Shown here: piece by piece, positions 53,506-61,887 of the stretch | Position numbering within the stretch: position 1 is the stretch's first letter | Layout: each line of letters opens with the position of its first letter | NCBI RefSeq assembly: GCF_015209745.1 | Contig: NZ_CP063657.1 | Coordinates: forward strand, 1,860,001-1,924,000 | Length of the DNA: 64,000 nt | Origin: Lysobacter avium | Lineage (GTDB): Bacteria > Pseudomonadota > Gammaproteobacteria > Xanthomonadales > Xanthomonadaceae | Reading direction: 5' to 3' | Notes under the pieces: model-generated | Database searches by the model: none | What the model saw: only the letters and a program-made list of their open reading frames with translations | Told to the model about the DNA's origin: nothing | Made by a program: the position numbers and the translations under genes

Positions 53506-54245
53506 GCACGAACGCGATGGACGGCTCCGGCTCCCGGATTCTGCAGGGCCACGATGCGGAACAGCTGCGCCTGCTGCAGGAAACCCTGCGCATGGGCGAG
53601 CTGGCAGCGGTGCAGCTGGAGGGCGCACTCGCCCTGCTCGCCCGCAACGACCCTACTGCGGCCATGCGGCTGATCGCCGCAGACGCCGCCATCGACGCGC
53701 TTGAACAGCAGATCAGCCACGACGTGATGCAACTGGCCCTGCACGGGCCGATGGCGCGCGACCTGCGCGGCATCCTGGCCGCGTTGCGCATCACCTCCGA
53801 CATCGAGCGCATCGGCGATTTTGCGGCCAACCTGGCCAAGCGTTCCACCGTGCTCGGCGACGCCCTGCCGCGGCAGCGGATCGCCACGCTGCAGGGCATC
53901 GGGCATCTGGCGGTGACCCAGTTGCGGGAGGTGATGGCGGCCTATCGGGACCACGACGCCGAAGCCGCGCGGGCGGTGCGGGAGCGCGATGTGGCCATCG
54001 ACCGGGCCTACACCGCGGTGTTCGCGGAGTTGCTCGGCGACATGATGGGCGACGCGGCAACCATCCCGGCCTGCGCCCACCTGCTGTTTGTCGCCAAGAA
54101 CCTGGAGCGCATCGGCGACCACGCCACCAACATCGCCGAGAACGTCTGGTTTCTGGTCCATGGCGACGACCCGCTGCCGCCGCGGGAGAAACGCGACCAC
54201 AGCAGCACCCTCGCGGCCGTAAACGCCGGCAACCCGGCGCGCTGA
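53502..54245 (+). CDS. phoU: Phosphate signalling protein PhoU
   Basis: A 247-residue all-helical protein of two PhoU repeats. The metal-binding signatures are [21 protein letters not shown] and [25 protein letters not shown]. It links Pst transporter activity to PhoR, keeping the Pho regulon off when phosphate is plentiful. It overlaps pstB by ATGA. A longer frame upstream is a shadow. Confidence 0.95.
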   Translation: MSTNAMDGSGSRILQGHDAEQLRLLQETLRMGELAAVQLEGALALLARNDPTAAMRLIAADAAIDALEQQISHDVMQLALHGPMARDLRGILAALRITSDIERIGDFAANLAKRSTVLGDALPRQRIATLQGIGHLAVTQLREVMAAYRDHDAEAARAVRERDVAIDRAYTAVFAELLGDMMGDAATIPACAHLLFVAKNLERIGDHATNIAENVWFLVHGDDPLPPREKRDHSSTLAAVNAGNPAR

Positions 54246-54332
54246 TCGCCGGATTGCCGGAGCGGCTCGGCACACCCTTCGGAGCGTCCGCGCACGCCGG
54301 GGCGCTCGTCCGCCTCTGCTACGCTTTCCGCC

Positions 54333-55025
54333 ATGACCGACGCCGCGCCCTCCGCCTCCACGCCAGGTTTGCCTGACGCCCCCACCACCTCGCCGCTGGC
54401 CACACGCTTCCGCGGCTTCCTGCCCGTGGTGGTCGATGTGGAGACCGGCGGTTTCGACTGGAACCGCCACGCGCTGCTGGAAATCGCGGTGGTGCCGGTG
54501 GATATCGACGAGAACGGCCTGCTGGTTCCCGGCAAGACGGCCAGCGCGCATGTCATTCCGGCGCCCGGCCTGGACATCGATCCCAAGTCGCTGGAGATCA
54601 CCGGGATCGTGCTGGACCACCCGTTCCGCTTCGCCAAGGAAGAGCGCGCCGCGCTCGACCATGTGTTCGCGCCGGTGCGCGAGGCGCTGCGCCGGCACGG
54701 CTGCCAGCGCGCGATCCTGGTCGGCCACAACGCGCACTTCGACCTGAACTTCCTCAACGCCGCGGTCGCGCGCACCGGCCACAAGCGCAATCCGTTCCAC
54801 CCCTTCAGCGTGTTCGACACGGTCACCCTGGCCGGGGTCGCCTACGGTCAGACGGTGCTGGCGCGGGCGGCGGCGGCGGCGGGCATCGAGTGGGACGCCA
54901 ACGAGGCGCACTCGGCGGTGTATGACACCGAGCGCACGGCCGAGTTGTTCTGCCAGATCGTCAATGCGTGGCCGGCGCCGATGCCGGGCGTGGCGCCGCT
55001 GGCGCGGGCACCTGCGTCGGGCTGA
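54333..55025 (+). CDS. rnt: Ribonuclease T
   Basis: A 230-residue DEDDh exonuclease. [23 protein letters not shown] carries the first Asp/Glu, [12 protein letters not shown] the second Asp, and [17 protein letters not shown] the His and last Asp. It trims tRNA CCA ends and other stable RNA 3' ends. The N-terminal 20 residues are a non-conserved Ala/Pro/Thr extension, and a short proline/alanine tail ends it. Confidence 0.92.
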   Translation: MTDAAPSASTPGLPDAPTTSPLATRFRGFLPVVVDVETGGFDWNRHALLEIAVVPVDIDENGLLVPGKTASAHVIPAPGLDIDPKSLEITGIVLDHPFRFAKEERAALDHVFAPVREALRRHGCQRAILVGHNAHFDLNFLNAAVARTGHKRNPFHPFSVFDTVTLAGVAYGQTVLARAAAAAGIEWDANEAHSAVYDTERTAELFCQIVNAWPAPMPGVAPLARAPASG

Positions 55026-55058
55026 GGTATCGGTGGTTTGCGGCGTGCGGCCGGGGGT

Positions 55059-55376
55059 TTACGGGGTCGCGAGTTTCAGGCCGACCATGCCGGCGATGAT
55101 CAGGGCGACGCTGCCGATCCGCAGGGCGTTGACGGGCTCGTCAAACAGGACCACGCCGAGGATCACGGTGCCCACGGCGCCGACGCCGACCCAGATGGCG
55201 TAGGCGGTGCCGACGGGAAGGCTCTTCATCGCGATGCCCAGCATCCAGACGCTTATCGCCATCGCCGCCAGGGTGCCCACCGTCGGCCAGAGGCGGGTGA
55301 AGCCCTCGGAGTACTTGAGGCCGATGGCCCAGGCGATTTCGAACAGGCCGGCGGTGAGGAGGATGATCCAGTTCAT
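55059..55376 (-). CDS. gdx: Guanidinium exporter (SugE/Gdx, SMR family)
   Basis: A 105-residue four-helix small-multidrug-resistance protein. The opening MNWIILLTAGLFEIAWAIGL with the conserved membrane glutamate, KYSEGFTRLWP, and GTAYAIWVGVGAVGTVILGV place it in the SugE/Gdx branch, whose members export guanidinium. No guanidine riboswitch structure could be recognised upstream. Confidence 0.9.
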   Translation of the reverse strand: MNWIILLTAGLFEIAWAIGLKYSEGFTRLWPTVGTLAAMAISVWMLGIAMKSLPVGTAYAIWVGVGAVGTVILGVVLFDEPVNALRIGSVALIIAGMVGLKLATP

Positions 55377-55426
55377 GTTGGGCGACTCGTTGGTGACGCG
55401 GGGAGTATCTGCTGGCTACGCGAGGA

Positions 55427-55497
55427 GGCGTCTGCCGGGTATCCCGATCAGTCGCTCCACGATATTCGCTTGGTGATCGGGACACCCGGCAGACGCC
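55427..55497. repeat. Long perfect-arm palindrome
   Basis: The 24-base arms 55427-55450 and 55474-55497 pair with a single mismatch around a 23-base loop. Nothing similar in sequence appears elsewhere in the window. It lies in the 344-base gap 55377-55720 (no gene) with repeat copy 2, upstream of gdx and downstream of rlmB. Confidence 0.85.
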
Positions 55498-55587
55498 AGC
55501 GGTATGGCGCGATGATGGTGGTTATGCCGGCAGGCGCCGCCGATGGGTTGCGGCGGCGGAAGAAATCAAAAGCCGGAGTAGTGGATA

Positions 55588-55681
55588 CCGGGTGTGGATG
55601 CCCTTGGGTGTGAAGTAAAGGAGGAGGCACCGGCTTCATCGGTGCCGGAGGACATTCGTACCCAAGGGCAGTCACACCCGG
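55588..55681 (+). repeat. Dispersed structured repeat, copy 2
   Basis: The 27-base outer arms 55588-55614 and 55655-55681 pair with four mismatches. The inner stem is GGCACCGG-type around CTTCAT, pairing with GGTGCC. Internal segments GTAAAGGAGGAGG and GGAGGACATTCG match the other copies. It is in the same orientation as copy 3 and opposite to copy 1. Confidence 0.85.
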
Positions 55682-55720
55682 CGCTCCGTGTGGCGATGGT
55701 TCCGGACCCGCAAAACCGGG

Positions 55721-56482
55721 TCAGCCGGTGACGCGCTGGCGGACGGCTTCGAAGAGGGTGACGCCGGCGGCCACGGAGACGTTCAGGCTTTCGACGCCGG
55801 CACCGCCGTCGGCGCCGGGCATGGGGATGTTGACGAGCTGATCGCAGTTTTCGCGGGTCAGGCGGCGCAGGCCGTCGCCTTCGCCGCCGAGCACCAGTCC
55901 GACGTTGCCGCGCAGGTCGACGTTGTACAGGCTGCCTTTGGCTTCGCCGGCCAGGCCGTACAGCCAGACGCCGAGTTTCTGCAGGTCGCGCATGGTGCGG
56001 GCCAGGTTGGTGACGGGGATCACGGCGACGCTGTCGGCGGCGCCGGCGGAGGTCTTGCGCACGGTCGCGTTGACCTGCACGGCCTTGTCCTTGGGAAAGA
56101 TCACCGCGGTGACGCCGGCCGCCGCGGCGCTGCGCAGGCAGGCGCCGAGGTTGTGGGGGTCCTGGACGCCGTCGAGGATCAGCAGCAACGCGCGGCCTTC
56201 GGCGGCGGTGACGAGGTCTTCCAGTTCGTTCTCGTCCCAGGTTTTCGCCGCTTCATAGCGCGCGACCACGCCCTGGTGGCGCAGGCTGCCGGCGACGCCG
56301 GAGAGCGCCTGCTGGTTGACCCGGCGCACGTCGATGCCGAAGCGGCGGGCGGAGCCTTCGATCTCGGTCAGGCGCGGGTTCTTGCCGCCCGCCTCGATCA
56401 AGACCTCGCGCACGTTGTCGGCGTCGTGCTCGATCGCGGCGGCGACGGCGTTGATGCCGGCGATCCATTGTTTCTGGCTCAT
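55721..56482 (-). CDS. rlmB: 23S rRNA (guanosine-2'-O-)-methyltransferase RlmB
   Basis: A 253-residue SPOUT methyltransferase. The N-terminal substrate-binding domain starts WIAGINAVAAAIE. The catalytic knot has LILDGVQDPHNLGACLRSAAAAGVTAVI, VGLVLGGEGDGLRRLTRENCDQLVNIPMPG and ESLNVSVAAGVTLFEAVRQR. It methylates a 23S rRNA guanosine (Gm2251 in E. coli). ATG at 56482 gives the standard start; an in-frame start 30 bases upstream adds only proline-rich residues. Confidence 0.93.
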   Translation of the reverse strand: MSQKQWIAGINAVAAAIEHDADNVREVLIEAGGKNPRLTEIEGSARRFGIDVRRVNQQALSGVAGSLRHQGVVARYEAAKTWDENELEDLVTAAEGRALLLILDGVQDPHNLGACLRSAAAAGVTAVIFPKDKAVQVNATVRKTSAGAADSVAVIPVTNLARTMRDLQKLGVWLYGLAGEAKGSLYNVDLRGNVGLVLGGEGDGLRRLTRENCDQLVNIPMPGADGGAGVESLNVSVAAGVTLFEAVRQRVTG

Positions 56483-56579
56483 GGGGGTCGGGAGCAGATG
56501 GGGGGCGGCCATTGTAGGCGGGCGCGTTGACGCCTGCCTTCTCAGGGCTGCCGGCCGACGGCGTGATGGTGGCGCGGCG

Positions 56580-56888
56580 TCAGTGGTAATCGTCCTCGCG
56601 CTGATGGCGCACCGCCAGCACTGTCACCACCTGATTCGGTTCGATTTCAAACAACACCACGTAGCCCGTGGCACCGAACGGTATCAGCAGCTCCCGCAGC
56701 AGGGGCATGCCAGATGCAGCCTTGCGGCAGGCGTACGGGGAGAACGCGAGCATCGCAACACCGGCACGTATGGCATCCAACGCCCGCTCGGCCAGCGGCC
56801 AGTCGGGCGGGTCGCGGTCGAGGATGAAGTCGTAGAGCTGGTGCAAGTCGTCTTCGGCATCCTGCGTGAAGCGGACTTGATGATTCAT
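56580..56888 (-). CDS. ParE/RelE-type toxin
   Basis: A 102-residue RelE-superfamily protein: VRFTQDAEDDLHQLYDFILD, ALDAIRAGVAMLAFSPYACRKA, LRELLIPFGATGYVVLFEIEPNQVVTVLAVRHQREDDY. The pattern fits ParE (gyrase poison) more than ribosome-cleaving RelE. Its ATG overlaps the antitoxin stop, the standard toxin-antitoxin arrangement. Confidence 0.85.
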   Translation of the reverse strand: MNHQVRFTQDAEDDLHQLYDFILDRDPPDWPLAERALDAIRAGVAMLAFSPYACRKAASGMPLLRELLIPFGATGYVVLFEIEPNQVVTVLAVRHQREDDYH

Positions 56889-57160
56889 CGTGGCTTGCCG
56901 CCCTGGCGTCTGGCGGCGAGCCGTTCTTCCAGGCCGGCGACAACGTCCGCGGCGTCGATATAGCTGCCCGCCGCTGCGGCCTTGTCGCGTGAGGCCAGTC
57001 CGCGCTCGATGAAATCGCGCTGCGATTGGCGTCGCTCGACATTGGCCCGGACGGACTCCTCGACGAAGCTGGACAGGCTTTCGCCTTCGCGCAGCACGTC
57101 TTCCGCCGCCTGGCGCAGACGCGGATCGACCCTCAACGAAGGCAAGTTGGCGGTTTTCAT
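56885..57160 (-). CDS. Antitoxin of the ParE-type pair (YlcI/YnfO-like)
   Basis: A 91-residue protein: LPSLRVDPRLRQAAEDVLREGESLSSFVEESVRANV forms a ribbon-helix-helix-like DNA-binding N-terminus, and a flexible Ala/Arg-rich tail would wrap the toxin. It is upstream of and coupled to the toxin gene. A GCAATTGC palindrome about 20 bases before its ATG, at 57177-57184, may be the autoregulatory operator. Confidence 0.82.
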   Translation of the reverse strand: MKTANLPSLRVDPRLRQAAEDVLREGESLSSFVEESVRANVERRQSQRDFIERGLASRDKAAAAGSYIDAADVVAGLEERLAARRQGGKPR

Positions 57161-57329
57161 AAAAACCCCTTGCGTTGCAATTGCGATGCAGTATTCATCG
57201 CCTTCGCGCCAGTGTCCAGAACGCAGGCGTCATCTTCCGTCGGAACGGCGCAACGCCGCGCGTTCTGGTGCGACACCTGCCAGCGGTTTTACGGTTAGGG
57301 TGGCGGTCGGACCGTCGGAGGGAACCAAC

Positions 57330-58469
57330 ATGCTTGTACGCCTGCTCGTCGTGGCCCTGCTGTGGGCCGCCTGCACGCCTGCACAGGCGCAGCAGAAAAA
57401 CCTGCGCGACTACGGCATCGAAGTGGGCGTGCTGGCGCCCGGCCAGTGGAACGCGATCACCGATGTGCCGGGCGTTGCGGTCGGGCATACGACGCTGGTG
57501 CGCGGGAAAAGCATCCGCACCGGCGTCACCGCGGTGCTGCCGCATGCCGGCAACGTCTTCCAAAACAAGGTTCCGGCCGCGGTGTACGTGGGCAACGGCT
57601 TCGGCAAGCTGGCCGGCTCCACCCAGGTCGCCGAGCTCGGCACGCTGGAGACGCCGATCATCCTGACCAACACCCTGGGCGTGCCGGTCGCGGCGGACGC
57701 GCTGATCGACCACGCCTTCTCGTATGCCGACAACGCCGTGGTCGGCTCGGTCAACCCGGTGGTCGGGGAAACCAACGACGGTTACCTCAACGACATCCGC
57801 GGCCGCCATGTCACCAAGCGCGACGTGCTGGCGGCGATCAAATCGGCGGCTGGCGGCCACGTGGCGCAGGGCAATGTCGGCGCCGGCACCGGCACGGTCG
57901 CGTTCGGCTTCAAGGGCGGCATCGGCACGTCCTCGCGCAAGCTGCCCGGCAACCTCGGCGGGCATACGGTAGGCGCGCTGGTGCAGACCAACTTCGGCGG
58001 CGTGCTGAGCGTGGACGGCGTGTCGATCGGCAAGGCGCTGGGCAAGCACTACCTGAGCGACGCGCTCAACGACTCGCCCGACGGCTCGTGCATGATCATC
58101 GTCGCCACCGACGCGCCGCTGGACGCCCGCAACCTGGAGCGGCTGGCCAAGCGCGCCATGCTCGGCCTGGCCCGGACCGGCGGCATCGCCTCCAACGGCA
58201 GCGGCGACTACGTGATCGCGTTCTCGGCCAACGAGTCGGCGCGCGTCCCGCACGACTCCGACAGCCCGACCCGGCAGCTGACCGTGCTGCGCAACGACGC
58301 GATGTCGCCGTTGTTCATGGCCGCCATCGAAGCGACCGAAGAGGCCATCCTCAACTCGCTGTTCCAGGCCGAGACCACGGTGGGCCGCGATGGCCACGAG
58401 GTCAAAGCGCTGCCGGTGGATGACGTGCTGGGGATCATGGAGGCGCGGGGGTATCGGGTTTTGCGTTGA
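57330..58469 (+). CDS. P1-family (DmpA-like) aminopeptidase
   Basis: A 379-residue exported peptidase. The signal peptide is LLVVALLWAACTPAQAQ. The Ntn-hydrolase family segments NAITDVPGVAVGHTTL, TVAFGFKGGIGTSSRKL and GLARTGGIASNGSGDYVIAFS are present; autocleavage at Gly-Ser in NGSGD would free the nucleophile serine. DmpA/BapA-type enzymes release N-terminal residues, including D- or beta-amino acids. GGAGGGA precedes the ATG. Confidence 0.9.
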   Translation: MLVRLLVVALLWAACTPAQAQQKNLRDYGIEVGVLAPGQWNAITDVPGVAVGHTTLVRGKSIRTGVTAVLPHAGNVFQNKVPAAVYVGNGFGKLAGSTQVAELGTLETPIILTNTLGVPVAADALIDHAFSYADNAVVGSVNPVVGETNDGYLNDIRGRHVTKRDVLAAIKSAAGGHVAQGNVGAGTGTVAFGFKGGIGTSSRKLPGNLGGHTVGALVQTNFGGVLSVDGVSIGKALGKHYLSDALNDSPDGSCMIIVATDAPLDARNLERLAKRAMLGLARTGGIASNGSGDYVIAFSANESARVPHDSDSPTRQLTVLRNDAMSPLFMAAIEATEEAILNSLFQAETTVGRDGHEVKALPVDDVLGIMEARGYRVLR

Positions 58470-58512
58470 GTGATCAGGAGGTTCCGCCCGGCCTCAGCAG
58501 CCTTTCCGCCGA

Positions 58513-58890
58513 TCAACCAAGCACATAGCTGGCCAACACCGATTGAACCTCGTAGATGCTCAGCTTCTTGTTGAATGTCTTCTGGACCGGCGTTGCCGTG
58601 CCGGAAATCCAGATCTTCAACTCCGCGTCCAGATCGAAGCTCCCTGCGGTCTCGACGCTGAAGTGAGTGATGCTCCGGTATGGAATCGAGTGGTACTCGA
58701 CCTTGCTGCCAGTCAGGCCCTGCTTGTCCACCAGCACCAGGCGCTTGTTGGTGAAAACGAAGTAGTCGCGGATGAGCTTGTACACGTGCTCCACCACCTC
58801 GCCGGGCGCGAGCACCTGCGCAAACTCCTGTTGGATTGCAGTCGTGTCGATCTTGGATGCGTTGCCGAGCAGCCCGTCAAGCAGTCCCAT
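58513..58890 (-). CDS. PH-domain (bPH_1-like) protein
   Basis: A 125-residue protein with a bacterial pleckstrin-homology fold: GEVVEHVYKLIRDYFVFTNKRLVLVDKQGLTG, then SIPYRSITHFSVETAGSFDLDAELKIWI. The biochemical role of the family is unknown. It is the only plausible gene in this stretch. Confidence 0.82.
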   Translation of the reverse strand: MGLLDGLLGNASKIDTTAIQQEFAQVLAPGEVVEHVYKLIRDYFVFTNKRLVLVDKQGLTGSKVEYHSIPYRSITHFSVETAGSFDLDAELKIWISGTATPVQKTFNKKLSIYEVQSVLASYVLG

Positions 58891-59016
58891 GGTTTCCCCT
58901 TCTGTGATGTCGCAGGCGCGAACCGCGTTTTATACGATCTCGCAAAATATGTAGCTAGACATCGGCGGTCCCGGGTCATGCCGACGCCACTTTCGGCGTT
59001 CGGATTGAAGTAACGA

Positions 59017-59388
59017 TCAGGCGGCGCACCACAACGCGATGCCGCCAATGGCGAACAGGATCAACCACGCCAGATGCCTGCCGCGGGTGAAAACCAGCGG
59101 CAGGACGCCACTCACAACAAAGGTGGCGCCGATGATGTTCAGCATTTCGGAAACTGCGAGGTCTCCCCGACCTGCGTACAGAAGCAGCACGCCGAAGCCG
59201 AACCACGCGACGGTGGTGATGTGCCAGGCAAAGCGCAGCGTGCGCACGGTGAACTCCGGGCTGCCAAAGAGCTTCGGCAGGTCGGCGCGCCGGAACAAGC
59301 GCGCGAGGATGTATTTCTCACCGAGTACCGAGTGGGCGATGCCAAGCGCGACGGAGAGAAATGCCGCGAAGTAGAGGAGTTCCGCCAT
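59017..59388 (-). CDS. Small integral membrane protein of unknown function
   Basis: A 123-residue hydrophobic protein with four likely helices (LLYFAAFLSVALGIAHSVLG; WHITTVAWFGFGVLLLYAG; MLNIIGATFVVSGVLPLVF; LAWLILFAIGGIALWCAA). I do not recognise a named family. The 160 bases between it and the next gene show nothing recognisable. Confidence 0.65.
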   Translation of the reverse strand: MAELLYFAAFLSVALGIAHSVLGEKYILARLFRRADLPKLFGSPEFTVRTLRFAWHITTVAWFGFGVLLLYAGRGDLAVSEMLNIIGATFVVSGVLPLVFTRGRHLAWLILFAIGGIALWCAA

Positions 59389-59560
59389 GGCCGCTTACCC
59401 ATTCAAGGTCTGAACAATGCACCTGTCCCACGCGACAATAGCCCGGATTGAACCGGTCATCGCGAGGGTTGCTGACCTCGGGGGACTACTTTCACTCCTG
59501 CCAGCGACGGAGCCGGCAATCGACAGCGCACGCGACTCACGCGACGCGGAGGATGGAAAT

Positions 59561-60958
59561 TCAGTTCTCGTCCAACACATGCCCGCGCTGTGACTTGAAC
59601 ACGGCCTCGGCGCCGGGGTGGTTGACCGGGTCGCCGTTGGCGTCGGTGGGATAGCCGAGCTCGTACATCACATCGCTCAGCTTGGCGCCGTCTTCTTCAT
59701 AGCCTTCGACAATCGAGTCGATGATCTGATCGCTCAGCATGTCCACGCCGGTACGCGAGCCGCTGGCGGCCGGGCCGCCGCCGGGAAGGCCGGCGATCTT
59801 CAACGCGCCACCAAAGATGTCGCGGATCATCTCCGCCTGCGCGACCCGGTCGTCGGTCACGGTGCGCACGCCGGCCTCGACCGCGCCCATCAGGTAGCCC
59901 AGGTTGTGGGCATTGGCGTATTGCCCGTCGGCGTCGGTCTCGATGAACCGCGTGGCCGGGTCGCCCTGCAGGTCATCGCCCTTCTGCACCTTGGTGATCA
60001 GTTCACCGACCTGCTCCTCACGACCGGCGGCCAACTGCTCGGTGACGTAGGTGACCAGGGCGCTGCCGTCATGGTCCACCACCTCCAGCCGCGCCACGAT
60101 GGCGTTCACATCGGTGTTGATCAGCGTGGTCATGGAATTGGCGAGCGTGTCGCGCGCGCCCTCGTTGCGTGAGTCCGTGCCTACCCCGAACGGCACCGCA
60201 CCGTTATCGCCGCCGCCCTGGACGACCGCGAGTTTCTCCGACGCCAGTTCGAACACGTCCGCCTTGACGTTGGGGTCGCTGCTGGACGCGGCCGCGTCAA
60301 CGATGCGGCCTGCCAAGGTGGTGTCGAAGTTGGTGATATTGCCGTTGCGGCTGCTGGTTTCGGCCTGGCCGATGCCGGCCTGCATGACGGAAGCTTGCTG
60401 GCTGTCGCTGAGCGCGTTCCAGGCGTCGTCGAAGTACTCGCCCTCCAGGCTCGCCAGCACCTCGGCCACGGCAAGCGCATCGGGATCGGCAAGCAGCTTG
60501 TCGGTCACGTCGTTACGGTGCGTCGGTTCAGGGTCGAAGTGCGCATCACCGGTATTGGTGCGACCGGCCATGGCCTCGATAAACGCCTGCTTGGCTTCCG
60601 GCGAACCGTGGGTGGCGACCGCCGCGCCCAGTTCACGGATGCTGTCGGGGTTGCCGGAAGCATCAAAGGCCGCAACCATGCGCACCATCTGCTCGGCATC
60701 CAGGCCCTCGGCCAGCTTGTTGAACAAGGTCTGCCGCTCATCCGCGCTGAGGCTGCCCAGACTGCCGTGGATCTCGCCGGCCCAATTCTCCAGTTCCGCA
60801 TCGCTCATCCCGGCGATGACGTCGTTGCGCTCGGACGGGCTCAGATCCGCCATCGTGTTGTTGATGGACTTGAGGTCGCCGTGGGAAACGTCCCAATCGA
60901 AAATGCCTTGGGAGAGGCGGTCCTTTATGGAGTTGATCGCGTTGTCTACCGTGCTCAT
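59561..60958 (-). CDS. Large helical protein of unknown function
   Basis: A 465-residue acidic, largely helical protein with no signal peptide or membrane helix. It starts STVDNAINSIKDRLSQGIFDW, then SINNTMADLSPSERNDVIAGMSDAELENWAGEIHG. Segments of the form LSxxExxxLFNKLAxGLDAEQM recur and suggest short helical repeats. A glycine-rich stretch (GGGPAASGSRTGVDML) precedes a polar C-terminal region. I do not recognise a domain. Its leader could suggest an exported or effector protein, but I see no secretion motif. ATG at 60958. Confidence 0.6.
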   Translation of the reverse strand: MSTVDNAINSIKDRLSQGIFDWDVSHGDLKSINNTMADLSPSERNDVIAGMSDAELENWAGEIHGSLGSLSADERQTLFNKLAEGLDAEQMVRMVAAFDASGNPDSIRELGAAVATHGSPEAKQAFIEAMAGRTNTGDAHFDPEPTHRNDVTDKLLADPDALAVAEVLASLEGEYFDDAWNALSDSQQASVMQAGIGQAETSSRNGNITNFDTTLAGRIVDAAASSSDPNVKADVFELASEKLAVVQGGGDNGAVPFGVGTDSRNEGARDTLANSMTTLINTDVNAIVARLEVVDHDGSALVTYVTEQLAAGREEQVGELITKVQKGDDLQGDPATRFIETDADGQYANAHNLGYLMGAVEAGVRTVTDDRVAQAEMIRDIFGGALKIAGLPGGGPAASGSRTGVDMLSDQIIDSIVEGYEEDGAKLSDVMYELGYPTDANGDPVNHPGAEAVFKSQRGHVLDEN

Positions 60959-61085
60959 GGAAATCACCAATATCCGGGTTCGCCTCCATCCTCCGGATCG
61001 CGGAGCGGAAGGGGAACTAGGGGTGACCCCATGCTCGACGGTGTAGTCCTGGTGACGGTAGTAATCAGCGGCGACCCATGATCGG

Positions 61086-61523
61086 TCAGTCGTCCGTCGC
61101 TTCTGGCCAGAGGAAGTACGCGCCGAATCGGGGACTCACGCGGAGCTCGCCTCCGGCGGCCTTGCCGGCATCGGTCAGCACCTGCTTGCCGTCCTTCAAC
61201 TCCAGATGGCCTTTGGCGACCATGCGGTCGAGGAAGTCGCCGGTCTTGAGGCCGAGCTTGCGGGCCAGCTTTGAACTGGTCAGCTTGCCGACGTCGTCGG
61301 CGCCGTCCTGATCGGATACCGCGTCAGCGGCCTGCTCCGCTTCCGCCGGCTTTTCCTCGGGCGGGGTCGCGACGCGCTCCATCGAGATGCGCACCTCGTC
61401 GCTGATACGGATGATGCGCTGGGCTTCCTCATAGGCCTCGCGATACAGCTCCGCGTCCTCCGAGCGGCGGATCAGGATGCCCATCTCGTTGTTGTTGACC
61501 TGGCTGAACTCGTAGAGGTTGAG
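61086..61523 (-). pseudogene. C-terminal remnant of phospholipase-D-like protein
   Basis: The surviving part begins LNLYEFSQVNNNEMGILIRR, the segment that follows the second HKD motif in PLD-family proteins, then AYEEAQRIIRISDEVRISMERV and a winged-helix-like tail (SSKLARKLGLKTGDFLDRMVAKGHL). The N-terminal catalytic part is missing; the frame runs into the insertion sequence at 61524. It is broken and probably inactive. Confidence 0.78.
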
Positions 61524-61597
61524 GCGTAAGCTTCCCCATTCAGTAGACAACCCATAAGTAGAGCTTTCTGGCATCTTCCCCTCAGCCAGGAGGTTCC

Positions 61598-61864
61598 ATG
61601 AAGAAGTCCCGTTTCACCGAGTCCCAGATCGTCTCGATCCTCAAGCAGGCCGATGCCGGCTTGCCCGTCAAGGACATCTGCCGGCAGGCCGGCATCAGCA
61701 CGCCGACGTACTACAACTGGAAGTCGAAGTACGGCGGCCTTGAGGCGTCGGAGCTGCGGCGGGTAAAGGATCTGGAGGCCGAGAACAGCAGGCTCAAACG
61801 CATGTATGCGGAGCTGGCGCTGGACAACGCGGCGATGAAGGATCTGATTGCAAAAAAACTGTAG
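61598..61864 (+). CDS. IS3-family transposase OrfA
   Basis: An 88-residue helix-turn-helix protein: FTESQIVSILKQADAGLPVKDICRQAGISTPTYYNWKSKYGG, then a leucine-zipper helix. GGAGG lies upstream of the ATG. Near its end seven consecutive A residues (61852-61858) in the pattern A-AAA-AAA form a slippery site for -1 frameshifting into OrfB. Confidence 0.92.
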   Translation: MKKSRFTESQIVSILKQADAGLPVKDICRQAGISTPTYYNWKSKYGGLEASELRRVKDLEAENSRLKRMYAELALDNAAMKDLIAKKL

Positions 61865-61887
61865 GGCCGGAGCAGAAGCGCGAGGCG

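Noticed and set aside
55377..55520. Guanidine riboswitch upstream of gdx
   Set aside because: The paired ACGR-loop hairpins of mini-ykkC were not found; the structure present is a long palindrome with a different loop.
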